A DNA stretch of 64,000 nucleotides from Methanoculleus sp. UBA374 (GTDB lineage Archaea > Halobacteriota > Methanomicrobia > Methanomicrobiales > Methanoculleaceae). A model generated the notes under the pieces. It searched no databases. It saw nothing but the letters and a program-made list of their open reading frames with translations, and was not told the DNA's origin. The position numbers were made by a program, and so were the translations under genes. Positions 9,480 to 18,231 of this stretch are shown here, piece after piece. The DNA lies in contig DAYL01000009.1 in the NCBI GenBank assembly GCA_002508705.1, positions 1 to 64,000 of the forward strand, given 5' to 3'. How positions within the stretch are numbered: the first letter of the stretch is position 1; each line of letters opens with the position of its first letter.

Positions 9480-11150
9480 ATGAAACAAAAACTTCCCCCT
9501 TTTTTGGGTATCTCTCATGAAAAAACATTAATCACCACAAAAAGGCTCTATTTTGTCTTCGCTCTATTTATCCTCCTCGTCCCCGCGACCTCCGCACTCA
9601 CCGCGGACGCCGACGAGATCGAGACCGTCACCCGCGACCTCTGCAATCTCTCGCGGTTCACGGGGAGCGAGGAAGAAGCGGCCGGGTATATCGGTGAAAA
9701 GATGCGCGAGCGCGGACTTACGGTGACCGTCGAGTCCTTCGAGGTGCCGGTCGCGACGTATAAAGGAGGGGGAGGTTATGAAGTACAATCGGTGCTCATC
9801 GGCTCCAACGTGATCGGGGTGAAGGAAGGGAAGAGCAACCAGACCGTGATCATCTCCGCTCACTACGACACCGCCGCCCCTGAACTCCCCGGTGAGGTGT
9901 ATCCGGGCGCCGACGACAACGCCGCCGGCGTCGCCTCGATGCTGGAAATTGCCCGCCTCCTAAAGGACGAGGATCCGGACCGGACCATCTACTTCATCGC
10001 CTTCTCCGGCGAGGATGTGGGGCTGTTCGGGAGTAAACGGTGGCTGGACGCGCACGAAGACCGCCACGACGAGATCATCGCCGCCGTCAACCTCGACTGC
10101 GTGGCATACGGCGATTCTCTCAGAGCGCGCGCCCTTCCCCAGCACCGATGGCTCTACGAGTGGCTCCCCGAGAGCGAGAGCATCACATATGAGCGCGACT
10201 TCGGCGATATGAGTTCGGTGGGAGACGAGGTCAATTTTCAGGAACGGCACCTCCCGGCGCTCCGGATGGTCGACTGGGGAAACCATGACATAATCTGGGA
10301 TACACCGGAAGACCGTCCTGAAAGGCTCAACTACACCCTCGCCGCCGAGTGCGCCGGGGCGGTGGCCGGTGCAATCTCTTGGGTGGAAGACACCGGCGAC
10401 CTGACGCCTCCTGAATATGCGGCCCGGGTGGAGAACGGGACCGTCTATTACGACTCCCCGGAAGACCTCACCTATGAGGTGATCGTCGACGGCCAGAACC
10501 TCGGCCCCTGCCCGTCGGGTTCGGTTTCCCTGCCCCAGGGCATCCACACCACAGAGGTGAATGGCTATGACCGCCTTGAAAACCCTCTCTGGGGACCGGT
10601 ACGGTATGTCCCGGGCGCCCACGAAGTGCAGATCGTCGGCTATGACCCGGCAGGCAACCGGCAGAAGATACATCTCACCGCAGAGGGAAGAGATCTCGAC
10701 TTCCCGGTTGCGGCAAAGAACAATGTCGGGATCGCAATCTGGGGAAAACGCTCGCAGGAGGATATTGAGACCATGGGCCTGAAAAAAAGGGTTGGCTGCA
10801 TTCATTCTCTCGTCTACCTGATCGAGAGGCCCGAAGGGGTTGCCGCAGTCGCCGGTTTCGTCGACGGGATCAGGGTCGCAAATCTCTCTTCAAAGAACTC
10901 TTTCCACCTCACGCCGGGCAACCACACCTACGGGATCGTGGCATACGGAGAGGACGGCGAAGTCGTCGGGAGCGATGAGACGACTTTTATTATCAGAAGC
11001 GTACTGGGAGAATCATTCGAGTTTCCTCCGAATAACAACCCCTTCTATGAACCCGGGCCAAAGGGGATATCGTCGGAGTTATTCGTCGGCGGCGGTGCGC
11101 TCGTCCTTGCCCTCGCCCTTATTGTGGTGTACAGGAAGAGACGGGGCTGA
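9480..11150 (+). CDS. Membrane-anchored M28 family metallopeptidase
   Basis: A 556-residue exported zinc peptidase (M28, aminopeptidase-like). A hydrophobic N-terminal segment (RLYFVFALFILLVPATSAL) is followed by the PA-like start of the catalytic domain. The zinc ligands are visible in order: SAHYDTA (His, with the following Asp), GADDNAAGV (bridging Asp), AFSGEDVGLFGS (catalytic Glu and ligand), NLDCVAYGDS and GNHDIIWDT (last His). After ~300 residues there are two beta modules and a C-terminal membrane helix (LFVGGGALVLALALIVVY, then RKRRG), so the enzyme is held at the outer face of the membrane. ATG 9480, behind GGAG, is preferred over the GTG at 9462 overlapping the previous stop. Confidence 0.85.
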   Translation: MKQKLPPFLGISHEKTLITTKRLYFVFALFILLVPATSALTADADEIETVTRDLCNLSRFTGSEEEAAGYIGEKMRERGLTVTVESFEVPVATYKGGGGYEVQSVLIGSNVIGVKEGKSNQTVIISAHYDTAAPELPGEVYPGADDNAAGVASMLEIARLLKDEDPDRTIYFIAFSGEDVGLFGSKRWLDAHEDRHDEIIAAVNLDCVAYGDSLRARALPQHRWLYEWLPESESITYERDFGDMSSVGDEVNFQERHLPALRMVDWGNHDIIWDTPEDRPERLNYTLAAECAGAVAGAISWVEDTGDLTPPEYAARVENGTVYYDSPEDLTYEVIVDGQNLGPCPSGSVSLPQGIHTTEVNGYDRLENPLWGPVRYVPGAHEVQIVGYDPAGNRQKIHLTAEGRDLDFPVAAKNNVGIAIWGKRSQEDIETMGLKKRVGCIHSLVYLIERPEGVAAVAGFVDGIRVANLSSKNSFHLTPGNHTYGIVAYGEDGEVVGSDETTFIIRSVLGESFEFPPNNNPFYEPGPKGISSELFVGGGALVLALALIVVYRKRRG

Positions 11151-11559
11151 TATCTTTTTGAAACAATGCCCGGGCCAAGCTTGTCCCCCGGATCGGCCTT
11201 TTTCTCGGGCAAGTCTTCATACAGTGGACCGTGGTGACTATCGCCATTGGGGGTGGGGCTGACGGGGAGGGGGGGACCCCCTCCCCTGTCTCAATCTCAT
11301 AAGACTATCCTGCAACCCCCACCCCGCCCGGCCTCCGGCCTCCTCTCCCGCCCCTTGAAGCGGGGGCAGTCATGGTGAGACCCGGTGGAAAACCGTGCCC
11401 CGGAGTAACCCTGATTGTGGCCATCCGAAACAAACAGGTGGGGTTTCAACAAAGCCCGGAAATCAGGAAGAATAGGGAATACGGTTTCCCTCTTCCGAAA
11501 AAGGGATAAACCGGGCATACGCCTGCCGCAAAGGCGCCGCCCGCGGGGGGCGGCCGGAT
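11151..11559. other. Gene-free stretch with a G/C-rich hairpin
   Basis: About 410 bases between the M28 gene and the converging LUD gene. Around 11260-11291 a run of G residues is followed by a matching C-run, giving a near-perfect inverted repeat (GACGGGGAGGGGG against CCCCCTCCCCTGTC), a likely transcript-end hairpin. TATCTTTTTG directly after the peptidase stop is a weak T tract. No gene was recognised in the remainder. Confidence 0.5.
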
Positions 11560-12252
11560 TCAATACCCGAGCCGGTCCCGGATCAGGACCAGGGTTGCCC
11601 TCCCGTCGGTATCTTCGTGATCGAGGACCACCTGCTTGCCGATGTAACTTCCCATGCCGTAGGCGCGCTGTGCACGCTGCTCTTCGAGGGGCAGGGCGTA
11701 TTCCCGGCACCGCCGGAGCGCTTCTTCGAACGTCGGCACGATCTTGTTCACCCCGGAGACGAGGATGAGGTGAGCCGCCGCATGGGGCCACGCTCCCGTC
11801 CGGCTTCCGGTCTTGTCGCACCCGACGATCTCGCCCGACGCGGCGATAGCCTGCACCCCGGAGAGGAAATAATCGGCGGCTACGCTTTTTCGGCGGAGCG
11901 CGTGCCGCTTCTCTTCGTCGTTCTCGGCGGTGATGACCGCGTGATAGTCCCGCCATCCCTTCGGGTTCTCCTTGAGCGCCTGGTCGAACCCGATCTCGAT
12001 CAGGGTCGTCGAGTAGCCGTTCATGACCTCGGCCCCTTCTGGCAGCAGGTCGACGACGGCCCGGAGGGCATCCTCAGCCGTCTCCGCGACGATCACCCGG
12101 ATATTCCGCTCCTCGACCGCCGAAATTGTCTTTTTAAGCGTCGCGTCGTCCGGTATCCGGCTCCACCGTCCGGCATCAACTCCAGCATCCTTCAACAGGT
12201 TGCCCGCGCTGTACTCCGTATTTTTTGCCGTCTGCCGGGAAACATTTTCCAT
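11560..12252 (-). CDS. LUD domain protein (LutC/YkgG-like)
   Basis: About 230 residues with a LUD domain (formerly DUF162), the fold of LutC-type lactate-utilisation subunits and related 5-formyltetrahydrofolate-cycloligase-like proteins. Visible segments are EVMNGYSTTLIEIGFDQALK, the SGVQAIAASGEIVGCD strand pair and the SRTGAWPHAAAHLILVSGVN block, then KIVPTFEEALRRCREYALPLE. No LutA or LutB partner lies nearby, so a role in lactate oxidation is not implied here. ATG 12252 (MENVSRQT) with GGTGAT upstream is preferred over the longer frame to 12315. Confidence 0.82.
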   Translation of the reverse strand: MENVSRQTAKNTEYSAGNLLKDAGVDAGRWSRIPDDATLKKTISAVEERNIRVIVAETAEDALRAVVDLLPEGAEVMNGYSTTLIEIGFDQALKENPKGWRDYHAVITAENDEEKRHALRRKSVAADYFLSGVQAIAASGEIVGCDKTGSRTGAWPHAAAHLILVSGVNKIVPTFEEALRRCREYALPLEEQRAQRAYGMGSYIGKQVVLDHEDTDGRATLVLIRDRLGY

Positions 12253-12362
12253 TCGATCACCTGGTGCGTAGATGGATGCGATCTCACATATACCTATACC
12301 TCCGGGGCGGGTCACAGAGGAGAGGTAACCAGCCTCTTATCAGGGACCCGCAGGGGGCAGTT

Positions 12363-12935
12363 TTAGTACCACATCCGGTCCATGATCGCCCGTCCGTCCC
12401 GGAACCTGACCCCCTCCATCTCGAGCAGCCTTTGTTTCATAGCAAGCCCGCCCTGAAACCCGCCAGGCCGCCCGTCCGTTCGCAGGGCGCGGTGGCAGGG
12501 GATGACGAGGGGAAACGGGTTCCCGGCAAGCGCGTTGCCGACCGCCCGGGCAGCGCCGGGGTTCCCGAGGTGTCGGGCGATGCGCCCGTAGGTACTGACG
12601 TAACCCCGGGGTATGCCGTATTCGGCAAGGAGCACGCGCCGCTGGAAGGGCGGACACCGATCAAGGTCGAGGAGATCGATATCGAACCGCACATCGTTTC
12701 CCCTAAGGAAAGACTGTATCCCGGCGATCAACGCCCTGATGCCGTTATCCCGGGGCTCCTTGCCGGAAGGCAGGTCCGCGTTCGGCACCGCATCGGCCCG
12801 GGGGTCGCCGGGGAGGAGGATTCTCTGCACTTTCGACCCGGAAAGAGACAGGATGAGGCGGACCGGGCCGAACCGTGTCGCGATCTCAATGACCGCCGGC
12901 ATCGCATCGGGCCGATCACCAATGGATCGATCCAT
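12363..12935 (-). CDS. ogt: Methylated-DNA--[protein]-cysteine S-methyltransferase
   Basis: A 190-residue suicide repair protein that transfers the alkyl group from O6-alkylguanine to its own cysteine. The active-site motif is intact: NPFPLVIPCHRAL, with the acceptor Cys in PCHR, preceded by the DNA-binding helix (YGRIARHLGNPGAARAVGNA) and followed by GRPGGFQGGLAMKQRLLEME. The family C-terminal domain spans about residues 100-190. The start is uncertain: ATG 12935 gives 190 residues and ATG 12902 gives 179. The symbol is generic for this class. Confidence 0.9.
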   Translation of the reverse strand: MDRSIGDRPDAMPAVIEIATRFGPVRLILSLSGSKVQRILLPGDPRADAVPNADLPSGKEPRDNGIRALIAGIQSFLRGNDVRFDIDLLDLDRCPPFQRRVLLAEYGIPRGYVSTYGRIARHLGNPGAARAVGNALAGNPFPLVIPCHRALRTDGRPGGFQGGLAMKQRLLEMEGVRFRDGRAIMDRMWY

Positions 12936-13115
12936 GATCAGAGTGTACCGCGGTTTCTATCTCACTTGCGGTCGGAAGGTCGATCGGTCCGGGAATGAAC
13001 CTCTTCTCGATATTGTGGGTGGCCCGGACGATCCTGACTGCTCTGAAATCGCCGCGACCGGAATAGGGTCCCGTTGACACAGCAAATATATGGTACCGGC
13101 ACAAACAGAGGGTGG

Positions 13116-13751
13116 ATGCTTGAACAGATAGGAAATCTCATCGATATAATCATACACTTCGATACCTTCCTGCCTCTTGTTATAGAGGAGTACGGGGTAT
13201 ACGTGTACCTCTTTCTCTTCCTCATAGTATTTTTTGAGACGGGGGTTGTCGTCACCCCCTACCTTCCGGGTGATTCGCTTCTCTTCCTCGTAGGTACAAT
13301 TGCCGCACAGGGGGACCTCAGCATCCTGCTTTCCCTCGCTCTGCTGATGCTGGCGGCGATTGCAGGAGATACGTTGAATTACTCGATAGGAAGACTGTTC
13401 GGCACCCGGGTTCTCTCAAGAGGCATCCCTTTCGTCAAACAACATCATATTGAGAAGACGGAGTTGTTCTTCGAAAAGTATGGAGGAAAAGCCATAATTA
13501 TCGCCAGATTCGTTCCGTTTGTCCGGACTCTGGCGCCGTTCCTGGCAGGGACAGGAAAGATGCACTACCCCAGGTTTCTTGCGTTTAACGTAGTGGGCGG
13601 AGTATTGTGGGTTTTGAGTTTCGTTCTCGCGGGGTTTTTCTTCGGGAATATTCCTATCATCTCCGAAAACATCAACATCGTCATATTCGTCATCATCGGC
13701 GTCTCTCTGATCGGGGTGGCCTCCATGATCTTCGATGTCAGAAAACTGTAA
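13116..13751 (+). CDS. DedA family membrane protein
   Basis: About 211 residues with the SNARE-associated/DedA fold: hydrophobic N-terminus, the TPYLPGDSLLFLVG motif near residue 50, RLFGTRVLSR, and the signature IIARFVPFVRTLAPFLAG around residues 128-145, then a further membrane segment. DedA proteins are thought to be lipid scramblases or flippases supporting membrane homeostasis. ATG 13116 is preferred over an upstream in-frame ATG because it starts at the usual family position. An eight-T run follows 20 bases after the stop. Confidence 0.88.
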   Translation: MLEQIGNLIDIIIHFDTFLPLVIEEYGVYVYLFLFLIVFFETGVVVTPYLPGDSLLFLVGTIAAQGDLSILLSLALLMLAAIAGDTLNYSIGRLFGTRVLSRGIPFVKQHHIEKTELFFEKYGGKAIIIARFVPFVRTLAPFLAGTGKMHYPRFLAFNVVGGVLWVLSFVLAGFFFGNIPIISENINIVIFVIIGVSLIGVASMIFDVRKL

Positions 13752-13772
13752 TACCCGTTTCGGAAGAACTTG

Positions 13773-13780
13773 TTTTTTTT
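13773..13780 (+). terminator. T-tract transcription end after DedA
   Basis: A run of eight T bases 22 bases after the DedA stop codon, on the same strand. Archaeal RNA polymerase terminates at such T runs without requiring a hairpin. Confidence 0.55.
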
Positions 13781-13896
13781 GCGTCGCGGCCAGCGAAATC
13801 CGGGGTTTTAGCGACCGGTGCCGGGGAGGATGCGTCAGTCCTCCCCCCGCCCGCTCAAAAAAAGCCTTTTTCCCTCTTCGCTATCTTACGAAGAGG

Positions 13897-14211
13897 TCAG
13901 GAGGCCGGTGCGGCCTCCGCGACCGTCTCCTCCGCTCCAACCTCCTCGCTGTCCCAGACAAGGGGGCTCTTCATCTCAGTCATGATCACCCGTGAGCCGG
14001 AGGGGACCCTGATAGCGTCGCTGATATCCTCGGGGGCCCGCGCCCAGACAATCTGATGCTTGACGTCCCCGTCGGGGAGCAGCACCACGATGCTGTAGGT
14101 GTTCATATCCTCCTTTGGGGTATCCTCCCCTTCGCCGGGGGTGATGCGGTAGCACGTAAAGGTTACCGGCCCCGATCCTTCCGCAATCCTTTCTTCTGCT
14201 TCGCCTTTCAT
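13897..14211 (-). CDS. Conserved hypothetical protein (104 residues)
   Basis: A 104-residue acidic protein without signal peptide or membrane segment. It alternates beta-type strands (GPVTFTCYRITPGE, TYSIVVLLPDGDVKHQIVWA) and ends with an alanine/glutamate-rich tail. The coding character is supported by consistent archaeal codon use and by a position close behind the glutamine synthetase family gene in the same direction (117 bases). The family was not recognised and no function is proposed. Confidence 0.6.
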   Translation of the reverse strand: MKGEAEERIAEGSGPVTFTCYRITPGEGEDTPKEDMNTYSIVVLLPDGDVKHQIVWARAPEDISDAIRVPSGSRVIMTEMKSPLVWDSEEVGAEETVAEAAPAS

Positions 14212-14328
14212 ATGGATTCCTCCTCCCGGGAGCCAACTCTTCTGGGTCTTCTCCTAATAATAACTTGCCCCCCGGCTGATATGCCGTCAAAAAAAAGAGA
14301 ATTTTCAAAGAGCCGATTGCCCCGGCCC

Positions 14329-15834
14329 TCACGCCACGTGAATATACCGCCCGACCAGTTCCCGGATCGCTTCGTTGTCGCCGTAGAGTTTCTCGCTCAA
14401 CCCCCGGTCATTGAAGGCCTTCAGAGAGGCGATCCGGCTGTCGATCATGCCTGCCGGGAAAACCCCGTTTTCCTCGAAGATCGTCCGTTTTGCCTCAAGC
14501 GCTTCGGCGGACTCAACACAGGAAGCGGGGAGCTGCCGGAACTCAGCGAGACGCTCCTTAAACTCGGGCCGGAAGATGTTCCCGCTGACGTAGAGCCGCT
14601 CAGCCATCTCAAGCGCGCCAGGCATCTCGATACCGCGGAGAGCCGCCGCGATGAGGCCGGCAACGAGCAGGTAGGGATCGGCCGAACCGTCGCCGACCCG
14701 GTACTCAACCGTCTGCTTCGACGGCCGTTCCTCGCGGCGTCCGGTCTCGCCGGGGTTGGCGTCGCGGGCCATATCGTCCGCGCCGATCCATCCGAGGGGC
14801 ACGCGGACCACGACCGAGCGGTTGCGGTCGCCCCAGCAGATCGTCGTCGGCGCCTCCTGGTGGGGGACAAGGCGGAGGTAGGACGTCGGGATGGTGTTCC
14901 CGAACGCCGTCAGGGCGTCGGCGGCATCAAGGATGCCGGCGATCATCTTCCGGGCGAACGGGCTTAACCTGCCGTCCTCGACCATCAGGTTTTGGCCGTC
15001 CTTCTCGACGAGCATGTGGAAATGCATGCCGCTCCCGGCCTTACCTACGGTGATCTTCGGGGCGAAGCTGATCTCGACGCCGTACTGGTTGCCGAGCATC
15101 CGCAAAATCCACTTGGCGAGGATCAACTGCTCGACCGCCTGCTCCGCCGGCATCGGCGAGAATTCGATCTCATGCTGTTCGTAGTAGGTGTCCTCGTTGT
15201 AGAAGCATCCGACCTCCGAGTGGCCGTACTTGATCTTGCCGCCGGCACGGGCGACGAGACGCATCGCCTCGTCCCGCAGGCCCGAGAACTTGACAAAGGG
15301 CTCCGCCGAGTGGTAACCCTTCTGGTCGCGGCCGGGATACAGGTCGTCCCGCGAACAGATGACGTAATACTCAAGTTCTCCGAGGGTCTTGAAGGTGCAC
15401 CCGGTGCGGCGGGTAAACTCCTCGTCGGCCTTGCGGAGCACGTACTCGGGCGCACTCTTCAGGGGCTTTCCGTCGCTGTCGTAGAACGAGCAGAGGAACT
15501 CAAGTGTCGGCGCTTCTGCAAAGGGGTTCACAAAAGCCGTGCGGTAGCGGGGGATCACGTAGAGGTCACTGCTCCCGGCCTCAATAAATGAAAAGAGGTT
15601 GCTGCCGTCGACCCGTTCCCCGTCGGAGAGGATGGCGTCAAGGTGCTCCTTAGAGGAGATGACGAAGTTGAGGGTCTTGAGCTTGCCATCCTCGGCGACG
15701 TAGCGGAAGTTGACCATCTTTATTCCGTTTTCCTCGCAGAACCGGAGGATATCCTCTTTGGTAAACTCTACCGGGTCTTTCTTGAGAAAACGGATCAGAT
15801 CGCGTGGGTTCATCTGGAGTTCAGAATCTCTCAT
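14329..15834 (-). CDS. Glutamine synthetase family protein
   Basis: A 501-residue protein of the glutamine synthetase superfamily (ATP-dependent ligation of ammonia or an amine to glutamate). Beta-grasp N-terminal domain (~20-110), then the catalytic domain. Key segments are LGELEYYVI (metal-binding Glu), EQHEIEFSPM, GSGMHFHMLVEKDG (catalytic-site His), NRSVVVRVPLGW (ATP/phosphate Arg) and VEYRVGDGSADPYLLVAG near the C-terminus. Several segments differ from housekeeping GlnA (for example HFHM where HTHQ is usual), so it may act on another amine. Start at 15834 or, equally plausible, the Met at 15813. Confidence 0.85.
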   Translation of the reverse strand: MRDSELQMNPRDLIRFLKKDPVEFTKEDILRFCEENGIKMVNFRYVAEDGKLKTLNFVISSKEHLDAILSDGERVDGSNLFSFIEAGSSDLYVIPRYRTAFVNPFAEAPTLEFLCSFYDSDGKPLKSAPEYVLRKADEEFTRRTGCTFKTLGELEYYVICSRDDLYPGRDQKGYHSAEPFVKFSGLRDEAMRLVARAGGKIKYGHSEVGCFYNEDTYYEQHEIEFSPMPAEQAVEQLILAKWILRMLGNQYGVEISFAPKITVGKAGSGMHFHMLVEKDGQNLMVEDGRLSPFARKMIAGILDAADALTAFGNTIPTSYLRLVPHQEAPTTICWGDRNRSVVVRVPLGWIGADDMARDANPGETGRREERPSKQTVEYRVGDGSADPYLLVAGLIAAALRGIEMPGALEMAERLYVSGNIFRPEFKERLAEFRQLPASCVESAEALEAKRTIFEENGVFPAGMIDSRIASLKAFNDRGLSEKLYGDNEAIRELVGRYIHVA

Positions 15835-16351
15835 ATTTTCATAACGTTGGCTCCGCCCGTATAAATGCGTGTTCTCCTTTCCGCATCCGGCTCAACGGGT
15901 GAACTCTTGTTCCAGACGACAAAGGGAGGTTCATTCAGCATTCTCCCGAAATTCTGCCACGTCAGCCCGCACCGGGAGCCCAGGTTGAGCGTTCCTCTGT
16001 GGCATACCCAAACCCCGGGCGACACCGTCGACCGGGTATGAGCCGGACCGTGCTCCTCGCAGTCGGACAACTCCTGACCCCGGGGCACATGGTCCGACTC
16101 ACAGGTGTGGTTGTCCGCGGTCAGGGTGAAATTTGTGGGTAGGTATTTGGATGAAAGTGTTCCGTTCAGGGTGTATCGAAGGTTCGGAGATCTTTTTGGG
16201 ACGACCTCATGCTTTGCAGGTCGGATGTTGTCTGCCGGAGCCCGGTATCATTGACTTCTGCGAGCAGTCGACAACCCACCCCTGAAGGGGGGCAGATATA
16301 TATTGTATCGCATAGACCGGTCTATTGTACCCGAACCCCGGGACGATCACC
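15835..16351. other. Gene-free stretch
   Basis: About 515 bases between divergent genes. A minus-strand frame of 85 codons (15831-16088) overlaps the start of the glutamine synthetase gene and has no recognised relative. AT-rich GCAGATATATATTG at about 16296-16309 is a likely TATA region for the UPF0216 gene. Nothing else could be supported. Confidence 0.45.
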
Positions 16352-16795
16352 ATGGGAGCAGACATGCCGAACCGACCCTCAGCAAGCGACGAATCGACCC
16401 TTCTCAAATGGATGCGGCTGGAGATCGGCAGGATCAACGACGGTGTCGTTGCGGAACGAAAACGCCTCTCCCGGCTCCTGCAGGAGGAACACCCCGCGTC
16501 CGTCACGAAAGGGGGGACCCGGTACGACTTTGACCGTGAGGTCTTGCTCCGGCTGGAGCAGGGCCTTCCGGGGGACTTGCAGAGGCGATTACGGCTTCCG
16601 ATCATCTTTTACTTCGACTCCACGGTCCCGGATAGTTTCTTCCTCGCGGACGAAGTTGCGGTGCAGGTCTTGCAGTGTCTCCAGGAGATCAGCCCCCTCC
16701 GGAGGATGCAGGGCGGAAGGCTCTGGATGGCGAAACCGCTCGTATACGCCGTCATGAACCGGTATCCGACGGCCGTGCAGATCATGATGCGTTAG
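16352..16795 (+). CDS. UPF0216 (DUF61) family protein
   Basis: A 147-residue archaea-specific protein of the UPF0216/DUF61 family. Characteristic segments are LKWMRLEIGRIND, VAERKRLSRLLQEEHP, LPIIFYFDSTVPDSFFL and GRLWMAKPLVYAVMNRYPTA, covering the whole length. No biochemical role is established. ATG 16352 gives the usual family start; the longer frame upstream has no support. It converges with the MerR-like gene with only 21 bases between stops. Confidence 0.85.
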   Translation: MGADMPNRPSASDESTLLKWMRLEIGRINDGVVAERKRLSRLLQEEHPASVTKGGTRYDFDREVLLRLEQGLPGDLQRRLRLPIIFYFDSTVPDSFFLADEVAVQVLQCLQEISPLRRMQGGRLWMAKPLVYAVMNRYPTAVQIMMR

Positions 16796-16816
16796 ACGAC
16801 GGGCGGGGCCGGACGT

Positions 16817-17410
16817 TCAGCGGCCGGCCGGCTCTCCCGGATGACTCTTTCTCCCGAGGGTCCGCCGGACCCGTTCAAGCGCGGGGCGGGAGACCTCATC
16901 CATCTGTCGGTCGAAGTAGTCCACCCATTCTGCGACGACCGCGAGTTCTTTCTGCTGCCGGTCGAGCCGTTCCTGCAGACGGCCGGCGACCTCCCGAAAT
17001 CGGTCGTTCTCCTCCTTCCGGAGGTCACGTTCCCGTTCGAGGTCTTCAGTCAGGCGCAGGATCCGACGTTCCTGCCGGGCCAGCGTATCCCGCATCACCC
17101 TGAGATCGATCACCACCTCGGGCGAAAGAGAGGTACCGGTTCGGTCGACCTCGCCCGCGGGCTCCTCCGGTGCGGCCGGCTTCCCGCCGGAGCGGATCTC
17201 CTCTGCGACTTCATCGCGAGTGAGGCCAGATCCGGAGAGTTCCACGAGATCCCGGACAGTTTTGACCGCTTTCTGCGGGAAGAGTTTGACCGGGCCGATG
17301 GTCCGATAGGTAAAGAGACTGTCGTAGGTCTGGACGAGTGTCCGGGCATCCTGCTCGGAGACCCCGGCGAGGCGCGCAATATCGCCGATCTTGAGTTCTT
17401 TCTCGCTCAT
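16817..17410 (-). CDS. MerR-like HTH protein with coiled coil
   Basis: About 197 residues. An N-terminal MerR-type winged-helix (residues ~5-70: LKIGDIARLAGVSEQDAR, then the wing region TYRTIGPVKLFP) is followed by a linker and a long heptad-rich coiled coil (~105-175: RDTLARQERRILRLTEDLER and following) ending in a basic tail. No metal-binding cysteines typical of metal-sensing MerR proteins are present. It probably dimerises through the coil and binds DNA, but its target is unknown. ATG 17410 is the natural start; the frame is open further upstream without support. Confidence 0.72.
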   Translation of the reverse strand: MSEKELKIGDIARLAGVSEQDARTLVQTYDSLFTYRTIGPVKLFPQKAVKTVRDLVELSGSGLTRDEVAEEIRSGGKPAAPEEPAGEVDRTGTSLSPEVVIDLRVMRDTLARQERRILRLTEDLERERDLRKEENDRFREVAGRLQERLDRQQKELAVVAEWVDYFDRQMDEVSRPALERVRRTLGRKSHPGEPAGR

Positions 17411-17536
17411 GATTGTCACCCTTGCACCCGATCGAGCGCTCGAACGGGAGCCCTGCAATAACTCTTTGTCGCTATCAAGTAAAGATGCGCTTCGGATCGC
17501 GTGGGTTTTTCTCACTGCCGTCCCAGTACTGATCCC

Positions 17537-18220
17537 ATGAATCGGGGAGAGAGGGGAAGCGCCCCGGCCGTCGCAACCATCGTCCGGAAGGCCGTGCGGG
17601 CCGCACGGCTCCAGGTGCGGCCCGACGGGACCCTGCGGGTGGTCGCACCGCCGTCATTCGACGTCACGGAATTCCTGCAGAAGAACGCGGCCTGGATCGA
17701 AGAACGACGCAAAGAACTTGACAGTCTCGCCGCCGAAGGGCACGGAAAGGAGGACCTGCTCCTCCTGCGCGGACGGTTCTACCGCCCGGTCCCGGGCGCC
17801 CGGTTCGCGGTCGACGATGCTTCCGGCAGCGTCACCTGCCCGCCGGCCCCCGGCCTCCGGAGATGCCTTGCCCGGATGCTGCGGGAGGATGTCGGGGACC
17901 GCCTGAAGGCCTACCCGGACCTTACCGGGCAGGGGCCGGGGCGTATTGCGATAAAGGCCCAAAAGACCCGGTGGGGGAGTTGCTCGTCGCTCGGGAACCT
18001 CAACGTCAACCTCCGGGCCATAGCCCTTCCCGACCCCTTGCGGGAATACATCATCGTCCACGAGGCGGCCCACCTCCGCGAGCGGAACCACTCGAAGCGG
18101 TTCTGGCTTCTCGTCGGCGACCATTACCCCGACTATCGGGCGGCGGAGGCCGAACTGCGGCGCTACTGGGTCATCCTCGAACGAAACAGAGTCTGGAATT
18201 CGCTCGGGAACAGGAATTGA
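17537..18220 (+). CDS. DUF45/YgjP-like metal-dependent hydrolase
   Basis: A 227-residue protein of the DUF45 (YgjP/SprT-like) metallopeptidase-type family. The zinc motif is visible as YIIVHEAAHLRERNHSKRFW, with HEAAH as the catalytic HExxH and the downstream His as third ligand. It is preceded by the family signature KTRWGSCSSLGNLNVN. The N-terminal ~100 residues form the less conserved beta domain. Substrate unknown; in bacteria the gene often accompanies restriction-modification systems, but none is seen here. ATG 17537 is preferred over the open frame from 17501. Confidence 0.85.
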   Translation: MNRGERGSAPAVATIVRKAVRAARLQVRPDGTLRVVAPPSFDVTEFLQKNAAWIEERRKELDSLAAEGHGKEDLLLLRGRFYRPVPGARFAVDDASGSVTCPPAPGLRRCLARMLREDVGDRLKAYPDLTGQGPGRIAIKAQKTRWGSCSSLGNLNVNLRAIALPDPLREYIIVHEAAHLRERNHSKRFWLLVGDHYPDYRAAEAELRRYWVILERNRVWNSLGNRN

Positions 18221-18231
18221 GCGGGACGGCA

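Noticed and set aside
15831..16088. 85-codon minus-strand frame between two genes
   Set aside because: It overlaps the start region of the glutamine synthetase gene, and has no ribosome site and no recognisable relative.
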